Positions 1 to 3,955 of a stretch of 5,122 nucleotides of DNA are shown piece after piece (the first letter of the stretch is position 1; each line of letters starts with the position of its first letter). The notes beneath the pieces were generated by a model that saw only the letters and a list, made by a program, of their open reading frames with translations, had not been told where the DNA came from and did no database searches. Origin of the DNA: Acidobacteriota bacterium (GTDB taxonomy: Bacteria > Acidobacteriota > Terriglobia > Versatilivoradales > Versatilivoraceae); NCBI GenBank assembly GCA_026706225.1, contig JAPOZE010000035.1, positions 1 through 5,122 on the forward strand, in the 5' to 3' direction. A program made the position numbers and the translations under genes.

Positions 1-127
1 GCCACTTGGGAGGACTGACGTCGGGCATGGACTGAATCACGTAGTCCTCGGTGCACAGGGGCCGGCAGAGGTCCCGGGTGGTCTGCCTGACCGTCTGAAA
101 AGCCTTCGAGAGCTCGGATCGATTCAT
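1..127 (-). CDS. egtB: Ergothioneine biosynthesis protein EgtB, N-terminal fragment
   Basis: The first 42 codons of a gene that continues off the left edge. EgtB is a non-heme iron sulfoxide synthase that joins hercynine to cysteine or gamma-glutamylcysteine on the way to ergothioneine. The visible residues belong to its N-terminal DinB-like domain: 'RDLCRPLCTEDY', then 'IQSMPDVSPPKW'. This matches the family pattern of T..L..PL..ED followed by Q.MPD.SP.KWHL.HT.WF, and the base after the Trp codon is C, as expected for the conserved His. The ATG at 127-125 is the only plausible start, since no in-frame ATG, GTG or TTG occurs for at least the next 17 codons upstream. No purine-rich ribosome-binding site precedes it; the upstream bases are CCCCTCCC, so initiation may be leaderless or weak. 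It is divergent from the photolyase gene. The iron-binding histidines and the catalytic FGE-sulfatase-like domain lie outside the window, so the identification rests on the N-terminal motif alone. Confidence 0.85.
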   Translation of the reverse strand, partial: MNRSELSKAFQTVRQTTRDLCRPLCTEDYVIQSMPDVSPPKW

Positions 128-155
128 GGGAGGGGATTCGGTACAGGCTGCCGCC

Positions 156-190
156 GGCCCGCAAAAGGCGAACCGCCAGTGCGGCGGGCC
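156..190 (-). other. Possible stem-loop in the egtB leader
   Basis: GGCCCGC (156-162) pairs perfectly with GCGGGCC (184-190). Inside lies a second short stem, GGCG (167-170) with CGCC (174-177) around a three-base loop. On the minus strand the inner stem is followed by TTTT. The structure sits about 30 bases upstream of the egtB start codon, so it could act in the mRNA leader. GC-rich DNA forms such stems by chance, and no known riboswitch or leader is recognised. Confidence 0.2.
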
Positions 191-344
191 CTTGCCGCAA
201 TATCGAAGGCGCGCCCGTCAGGGTCCTGGGTGTCCGAAGCCGCAACAGGCCCTTGCCCGCACATTTCCTGCAACCGCAAAATGGCAGATCAGCCTACCAC
301 ACAAGCTATCCACGGTCGAGGGACGGGAAAAGAGTTGAAAGACG

Positions 345-379
345 AACCACAAATGGACACGAATGAACACCAATAAAAC
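345..379. repeat. Short tandem motif, 'ATGGACACGA' type
   Basis: Two adjacent 10-base units, ATGGACACGA (353-362) and ATGAACACCA (363-372), followed by AT and flanked by AACCACAA on the left and AAAAC on the right. Read on the minus strand it would encode a peptide like 'VFIRVHLWF'. Such strings recur in many spurious hypothetical proteins of Acidobacteriota, Verrucomicrobiota and Planctomycetota, which is why I regard this as a copy of a dispersed intergenic repeat. That family link is from memory; only one copy lies in this window. Confidence 0.6.
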
Positions 380-437
380 GGATTGATGAGTTGAGGCGTT
401 TGCAGAATTCGCCAGCGGGATCGTTTTCGGGAATGGC

Positions 438-461
438 CACAAAGGCACAAAAACACAAAAA
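438..461. repeat. Three-copy 8-base tandem repeat, 'CACAAAAA' type
   Basis: CACAAAGG (438-445), CACAAAAA (446-453) and CACAAAAA (454-461) lie head to tail. The next bases complete AGGAG, the ribosome-binding site of the photolyase gene. On the minus strand it reads as 'FCVFVPLWP', again a string common in spurious ORFs made by a dispersed intergenic repeat ('CCACAAAGGCACAAAG'). The repeat units are directly visible; the family link is from memory. Confidence 0.65.
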
Positions 462-465
462 GGAG
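461..465 (+). promoter_or_regulatory. Ribosome-binding site of the photolyase gene
   Basis: AGGAG lies 10 bases before the GTG at 476 and 8 bases before an out-of-frame ATG at 474. The ATG frame ends after 23 codons (stop at 543-545), so the GTG, which opens the long frame, is the start to use. The site's first base is the last base of the 8-base tandem repeat. Confidence 0.7.
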
Positions 466-475
466 TGTTTATTAT

Positions 476-1942
476 GTGGATAGCTACACGGAAAGACGGA
501 GGCTGGGGTTGCGCACCATCGTCTGGTTCCGGGGAAAAGACCTGAGGGTTGGGGATCACGAGCCCCTTGCGAGGGCGGCCGCCGAGGGGGAGGTGATCCC
601 CCTGTTCGTTCTCGAACCCCGGTACTTCGGGCCGGGCCGGGCCGGTCGTGCGCCCCACCGGATGCAGTTCCTGCTGAAATCGCTGGCGGGGCTTCAGGAA
701 AGTCTTTCGGAACGGGGCAGCGGGCTGGTTCTGCTGGAAGGACCGAGCCCGTCGGCGCTGCCGAGAGTGGCCGCTCAGTGGAGGGTCGATCGAGTCTGGG
801 CCCATCGGGGCTCCGAACCCGGCGGGCGCGCTCGGGACAACGAGGTCGCCGGTGCCCTGGACGTCCCGCTCAGACTCTTCGAGGGGGAGACCCTCACGCC
901 ACCGGGAAGCATCCGGACCCGGGCCGGCCGGCCCTTTTCGGTCTTCACACCCTTCAAGCGGGCATTCCTGAAAGAAGCCTTCGCCGACTGGGCGCGCCCC
1001 GCTCCCGAAAGCCTGCCCCCACTGCCTGCCGGCCTCGGCCTATGGACCGGCGGCGTGCCGGATTGCACCGACATCGGACTCGTACTCAACCCGAGGGTGC
1101 TCGAAGGGGGAGAGCAAGCCGCCCGCAAGCGCCTGCGAACGTTCTTCGCCGGCTCGGCCAGCCTCTACGAGACTCTCCGCCACCGTCTGGACCTGGGGGC
1201 GACCAGCCGACTCTCGGCGGATCTCAAGTTCGGCACCCTTTCGGCGCGCGAGGTCTGGCAGCGGTCCTGGGAAAACCTTCGGGACACCCCCTCGGGCACC
1301 GCATTCAGGGATCAGCTCCTGTGGCGGGAATTCGGCTACCACACCCTGTGGGACCGCCCGGAGGTGCTCCGGCGGCCATTCCGATCCGACTTCCTCGGCT
1401 TTCCCTGGGAATTCAACGAAGAGCGCTGGACCGCCTGGACCGAAGGCCGCACCGGCTTTCCCCTGGTGGACGCCTCGGCCCGGCAGTTGCTCCGGGAAGG
1501 CTGGGTCCCCAACCGGGCGCGCATGATATCGGCCAGCTTTCTGACCAAGCAGTTGCTCATCGACTATCGGCTGGGCGAGGCCCACTACCTGAAGTACCTG
1601 GTGGACGGCGACCCGGCCCAGAACAACCTGGGCTGGCAGTGGTCGGCCGGCTGCGGCTGCGACGCCCAACCCTGGTTCCGGGTGTTCAACCCCGTCCGTC
1701 AGGGGGATCGATTCGACCCGTCAGGAAGCTACGTGAGACGGTGGCTCCCCCGGTTGGGCCGGCTGCCCAACCGCTATATTCACCGCCCCTGGGAGGCCCC
1801 CGCCGGCGTCCTCGAGGAAGCGGGCGTCCGCCTGGGAAAGGATTATCCCTATCCCGTGGTGGACCCTTCCCGGGCCCGGGACAGGTTTCTCAAGGTGGCG
1901 CGTGACACCCTGCGCGGCCGGGGCGTCGACGCGGAAGGGTAA
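476..1942 (+). CDS. phrB: Deoxyribodipyrimidine photolyase (class I photolyase/cryptochrome family)
   Basis: A complete 488-residue flavoprotein, close to the 472 of E. coli PhrB. It should use blue light and reduced FAD to split UV-made pyrimidine dimers in DNA. The N-terminal antenna domain begins 'TIVWFRGKDLRVGDH' near residue 14. The FAD domain shows TSRLS (243-247), LLWREF (281-286), GFPLVDA, then VPNRARM (344-350), DGDPAQNNLGWQW (W387) and the closing FRVFNP. The Asn next to flavin N5 is kept (N383). Aligned by eye with E. coli, the electron-transfer Trp triad W306/W359/W382 becomes W311/Y364/W387, so the middle Trp is Tyr. E. coli E274, which contacts the lesion, is Gln280, as in some other family members. 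The start is GTG with AGGAG 10 bases upstream; a TTG at 509 is a weaker alternative. It is divergent from egtB and convergent with tspO. I cannot exclude a signalling cryptochrome, but the DNA-contact residues favour a repair enzyme. The antenna chromophore cannot be told from sequence. Confidence 0.95.
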   Translation: MDSYTERRRLGLRTIVWFRGKDLRVGDHEPLARAAAEGEVIPLFVLEPRYFGPGRAGRAPHRMQFLLKSLAGLQESLSERGSGLVLLEGPSPSALPRVAAQWRVDRVWAHRGSEPGGRARDNEVAGALDVPLRLFEGETLTPPGSIRTRAGRPFSVFTPFKRAFLKEAFADWARPAPESLPPLPAGLGLWTGGVPDCTDIGLVLNPRVLEGGEQAARKRLRTFFAGSASLYETLRHRLDLGATSRLSADLKFGTLSAREVWQRSWENLRDTPSGTAFRDQLLWREFGYHTLWDRPEVLRRPFRSDFLGFPWEFNEERWTAWTEGRTGFPLVDASARQLLREGWVPNRARMISASFLTKQLLIDYRLGEAHYLKYLVDGDPAQNNLGWQWSAGCGCDAQPWFRVFNPVRQGDRFDPSGSYVRRWLPRLGRLPNRYIHRPWEAPAGVLEEAGVRLGKDYPYPVVDPSRARDRFLKVARDTLRGRGVDAEG

Positions 1943-1951
1943 GCCCACCCT
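1936..1951. terminator. Weak two-way hairpin at the convergent phrB/tspO ends
   Basis: AGGGT (1936-1940) and ACCCT (1947-1951) form a 5-bp stem around a 6-base loop. The stem covers the ends of both genes: the TAA of the photolyase gene at 1940-1942 and the TAG of tspO at 1952-1950. There is no T-run on either side, so it is not a textbook intrinsic terminator. It is the only candidate in the 7-base gap between the stop codons. Confidence 0.2.
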
Positions 1952-2420
1952 ACGGATTCAATCTCCAGATGCCGTAGTTCAGGTAAGTGGCGTATCCCAC
2001 CCAGACGAGGTAAGGCAGCAGAAGCAGAGCCGCCACCAGGCTGTGGCATTTGAAAGCCAGAAGCGTGATCAGGATCGCCACCCAGAGCAGCAGGATCTCG
2101 ACCAGGGCGGCTCCGGGCTGGCGCAGGCCGAAAAAGAGGAAGGACCAGGCGATGTTCAGCAGCAACTGCAGCCCGAACAGGACAAGGGCCAACCGGGCTC
2201 CCTCGAACCCCGACCGGGTCCAGACCTGCCAGGCCGCCACCGCCATCAGCACGAAGAGCGTGGTCCACACCGGTCCGAAGACGCTGTCCGGCGGCGTCCC
2301 GGGCGGCTTGATGAGCCCGGGATACCAGTCTTTGACCGATTCCGCCGTCGCCAGCGAGCCGAGGTAGCCGGCTCCCAGACACACCAGGAGCAATGCAGCC
2401 AGGACACCCAGAGATTGCAT
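1950..2420 (-). CDS. tspO: TspO/MBR family tryptophan-rich membrane protein
   Basis: A complete 156-residue protein, the usual TspO size, with five hydrophobic helices at about 3-25, 47-67, 75-97, 103-123 and 127-152. TspO proteins sit in the membrane, bind porphyrins and in Rhodobacter tune photopigment and carotenoid genes. Family signatures are clear: 'WYPGLIKPPGTPP' (32-44), 'VFGPVWTTLFVLM' (47-59), 'NIAWSFLFFG' (89-98) and the last-helix 'LPYLVWVGYATYLN' ending IWRLN. In the first loop the pattern KP.W.PP.WVF has Gly41 and Ser46 in place of its two Trp residues; at least the first position varies in the family. The ATG start has a near-perfect AGGAGGT site 7 bases upstream. It is the last gene of the minus-strand string. 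Its start lies three bases after the stop of a DUF2867-like remnant, suggesting it was once translationally coupled to the SDR gene. Confidence 0.95.
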   Translation of the reverse strand: MQSLGVLAALLLVCLGAGYLGSLATAESVKDWYPGLIKPPGTPPDSVFGPVWTTLFVLMAVAAWQVWTRSGFEGARLALVLFGLQLLLNIAWSFLFFGLRQPGAALVEILLLWVAILITLLAFKCHSLVAALLLLPYLVWVGYATYLNYGIWRLNP

Positions 2421-2423
2421 GGG

Positions 2424-2525
2424 TCAAACCTCCTCGCGGCATGGCGCCGCTGCCTGCCTTCCGGACGAGAGCCGGGCGATGCGCCTGAGCACGCCCTCGA
2501 AGATCAGCCGGTGGAGAGGATAGAG
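2424..2525 (-). pseudogene. Remnant: C-terminal tail of a DUF2867 domain
   Basis: This 33-codon open stretch starts 'LYPLHRLIF' and continues 'EGVLRRIAR' before a variable tail ending EEV and TGA. It matches the pattern I know for the end of DUF2867 domains (roughly LYWYALYP.H.LIF.G.LR.IAR). DUF2867 is normally the second domain of the SDR type encoded just upstream. The stretch is one frame off the SDR gene, whose TAG (2529-2527) lies at the junction, and the frame is closed by a TGA at 2543-2541, so it is unlikely to be translated as part of a larger protein. Its own stop is placed as a native gene end would be, three bases before tspO. I infer an internal deletion of roughly 150-170 codons that shifted the frame. 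The match is by eye to a short segment. Confidence 0.65.
2428..2434 (-). promoter_or_regulatory. Strong ribosome-binding site of tspO
   Basis: AGGAGGT on the minus strand, 7 bases before the tspO ATG at 2420-2418. The same bases form the final codons (GAG GAG GTT) of the upstream out-of-frame DUF2867-like remnant, whose TGA follows at 2426-2424. Confidence 0.85.
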
Positions 2526-2526
2526 G

Positions 2527-3498
2527 CTATCGATTTTCGTTCACCAGGGCGCGGGCGATCGATTCGCGGAGCGTGCGCGGACGAATGTCGAATCGGTCGA
2601 GCGCTTCCGGATTCTTGACGACGGTCTCGTTTCTGAGGCTGTCGACCAGCTTGCGTCCCACACGGGCATGGACCGGGGTGACCAGGCCAAGCCACAGGCC
2701 TGACAGCCACGGGGACAGAAGGGGAACCGGGATCATCGCACGGCGGAGTCCGCGCTGCCTGGCGTATTCCCTCATGATGTCGCTGTAGGAAGCCCGGTCC
2801 CGCCCGCCGATCTCGAAGACGCGGCTCTCGGCACCGGGAAGGTCCAGCGCAGCCACCAGGTATGCGATCACATCCTCGACGGCGATGGGCTGAGCCAGGG
2901 TTCGCACCCATCGCGGGGTGATCATCACCGGCAGCCGGTCCACCAGGGCGCGAATCATTTCAAACGAGAGGCTGCCCGATCCGACGATGATGGAGGCGCG
3001 GAACTCCAGCGTGGGAACGCCGGAGTGCCTGAGGATTCGGCCCACCTCCTGACGGCTGGCCAGGTGTCTGGAAAGATCGTCCTGGCCGCCCAGCCCTCCC
3101 AGGTAAACGATCCGCCCCACCCCTGCCCCGCGGGCCGTCTCCGCAAAGGCTCTGGCGGCGAGGCGGTCTTCTTCGGCAAAGCTGTCCCCGGACGCCATGG
3201 AATGGACCAGGTAATAGGCCGCCGAGACGCCTCTCATGGCGGCCGGAAGCGTTTCCGGCTGCGTCAGGTCCCCCCTGACCACCTCGGTGCCGGGGTCGAC
3301 CCGCCCCCGGAGAAACTCGGGATGCCGCGCCAGGCAGCGGACCGATCGGGGCTGTTCCTCGAGTCTCGCCAGCAGCCTGCCGCCGATGTACCCGGTGGCC
3401 CCCGTAACCAGTATCCGTCCTCCTGATTCGACCGAGCGCAATTTCGGTTCCCCGGCTTCGAACAAAGGCAATTTCAGTTGCTGCCTTATTGCTGGCAA
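2527..3498 (-). CDS. Atypical SDR, NAD(P)-binding (NmrA/YbjT-like), lacking its usual DUF2867 domain
   Basis: A 323-residue Rossmann-fold protein of the extended/atypical SDR group. The nucleotide-binding motif TGATGYIGG is at 32-40. It is followed by 'AYYLVHSM', 'VYLGGLGG', 'SRQEVGRILRHSGVP', 'FRASIIVGSGSLSFEMIR', 'LPVMITPRWV' and 'QPIAVEDV', all typical of the SDR-DUF2867 family. No classical SDR YxxxK is visible, so it may act as a redox sensor or bind a cofactor without reducing a substrate; its reaction is unknown. Relatives run to about 480-490 residues with a C-terminal DUF2867 domain, but this one stops right after 'SIARALVNENR', where the linker would begin. The start is TTG (3498-3496) with AAGGGAG just upstream, 31 bases after the SRPBCC stop. 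An alternative is a CTG at codon 30, seven bases after a fine AGGAGG, which would remove an odd 29-residue extension. It is probably cotranscribed with the SRPBCC gene and tspO. Confidence 0.9.
   Translation of the reverse strand: MPAIRQQLKLPLFEAGEPKLRSVESGGRILVTGATGYIGGRLLARLEEQPRSVRCLARHPEFLRGRVDPGTEVVRGDLTQPETLPAAMRGVSAAYYLVHSMASGDSFAEEDRLAARAFAETARGAGVGRIVYLGGLGGQDDLSRHLASRQEVGRILRHSGVPTLEFRASIIVGSGSLSFEMIRALVDRLPVMITPRWVRTLAQPIAVEDVIAYLVAALDLPGAESRVFEIGGRDRASYSDIMREYARQRGLRRAMIPVPLLSPWLSGLWLGLVTPVHARVGRKLVDSLRNETVVKNPEALDRFDIRPRTLRESIARALVNENR
3418..3477 (-). repeat. Imperfect 30-base tandem duplication at the start of the SDR gene
   Basis: Two adjacent 30-base units on the minus strand (3477-3448 and 3447-3418) match at 21 of 30 positions by my hand alignment, with an eight-base block GAAATTGC identical. 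They give the in-frame ten-residue units LKLPLFEAGE and PKLRSVESGG just before the Rossmann motif. The second unit contains AGGAGG. Confidence 0.5.
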
Positions 3499-3529
3499 GG
3501 AGCTCCCTTCGATTCCGGAAACCGCTCAA

Positions 3530-3955
3530 TCAGCCGTTCCTGCGATAGCGGAAGATCCGGGACAGGTCCGGCGCCACCAGCCACCGGTCGACCAGCCGGC
3601 CTCCCCAGACCGCGTAGCGCACGTGATCCTCGACCAGCGTGCCGCCCTCCGCCCGGCGGAAGCGATGCTGGTGAATCCACCGGCGATAGGGCCCCCGTAC
3701 CTGTTCGTCCACAAAGAGACCGGGGGGATCCCAGGCCGTGATACGGCTGCGCCACCGCAGGGGAATTCCCCGGAGCCGGAGTCGGTAGTCGATTTCCGTG
3801 CCTCGCTGAATGGCAGCCGGCTCCGGATCGACGATTTGAAAGTGCAACCAGGGGGGCGTGAGCAGATCCAGGTTTCGCGCGTCCGCAAAGAAGGGGAAAA
3901 TCTCCTCCGGAGTCCGCTGGATCAGGACCGCGCTGTGCAATTCGAATAGTCTCAC
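3530..3955 (-). CDS. SRPBCC (START/Bet v 1-fold) family protein
   Basis: A 141-residue single-domain protein, near the usual length. The fold forms a deep pocket for hydrophobic ligands, and the ligand of this subfamily is unknown. Recognisable stretches are 'RTPEEIFPFFADARNLDLLTPP' in its shorter parts (EEIFPFFADARN at 17-28), 'TEIDYRLRLRGIPLRWRS', 'ITAWDPPGLFVDEQVRGPY' and 'GGTLVEDHVRYAVWGG', which follow the COG4276-type pattern (LT P.WLHF, IDY.LR..GIPLRW, VDEQ..GPY). There is no signal peptide, so it is cytoplasmic. The start is GTG (3955-3953), and its TGA overlap with the transporter stop (GTGA) implies translational coupling. A G-rich stretch, GAGGGGGG, lies nine bases upstream. The SDR gene follows 31 bases after its stop. 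Genes of this family are often found beside photolyase and SDR genes, but a biochemical role has not been assigned to my knowledge. Confidence 0.9.
   Translation of the reverse strand: MRLFELHSAVLIQRTPEEIFPFFADARNLDLLTPPWLHFQIVDPEPAAIQRGTEIDYRLRLRGIPLRWRSRITAWDPPGLFVDEQVRGPYRRWIHQHRFRRAEGGTLVEDHVRYAVWGGRLVDRWLVAPDLSRIFRYRRNG

Larger units (their letters stand above)
128..475. other. Divergent intergenic region between egtB and the photolyase gene
   Basis: About 350 bases with no convincing gene. It should hold promoters for both divergent genes, but I could not find a well-spaced -35/-10 pair on either strand (TTGAAA at 335-340 has no good -10 partner). The left half is GC-rich and holds a possible stem-loop at 156-190 and an imperfect direct repeat, GGCCCTTGCC(C)GCA, at 187-199 and 248-261. 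The right half is AT-richer and holds two short tandem motifs, at 353-374 and 438-461. Short open frames here lack family resemblance. Confidence 0.7.

Noticed and set aside
126..338. Small plus-strand open frame (70 codons) starting over the egtB start codon
   Set aside because: It has an upstream context set by egtB codons, no family resemblance, and low-complexity Arg/Gln/Pro composition.
335..408. Sigma-70 type promoter for the photolyase gene (TTGAAA at 335, TTGATG at 383)
   Set aside because: No -10 hexamer of acceptable match lies 16-18 bases downstream of either; the best pairing (CAGAAT at 403) is only 14 bases from TTGATG.
438..461. Start of a CRISPR array
   Set aside because: The units are 8 bases, adjacent and without spacers, and no cas gene is present.
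474..545. ATG at 474 after the AGGAG site, opening a 23-codon frame
   Set aside because: It has slightly better spacing than the GTG at 476 but ends quickly, overlaps the photolyase start out of frame, and encodes nothing recognisable. A leader peptide is possible but unsupported.
218..805. Minus-strand open frame (195 codons) across the photolyase leader
   Set aside because: It runs antisense into the photolyase gene. Its 'VFIRVHLWF' and 'FCVFVPLWP' parts are translations of the intergenic tandem motifs, a known source of false hypothetical proteins.
1040..1669. Minus-strand open frame (209 codons) opposite the photolyase gene
   Set aside because: Antisense shadow of conserved FAD-domain codons, with no domain resemblance.
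778..1905. Long plus-strand open frame (375 codons) inside the photolyase gene
   Set aside because: It is an overlapping frame of a clearly recognised gene, is rich in Arg, Pro and Gly as expected of a GC-rich shadow frame, and resembles no family.
1849..2442. Minus-strand open frame (197 codons) overlapping tspO
   Set aside because: It is a different frame from the well-supported tspO protein and extends antisense into the photolyase gene, so it is a shadow.
3236..3949. Plus-strand open frame (237 codons) opposite the SDR and SRPBCC genes
   Set aside because: It spans two real minus-strand genes and their gap and shows no family motif, so it is a stop-poor antisense frame in GC-rich DNA.
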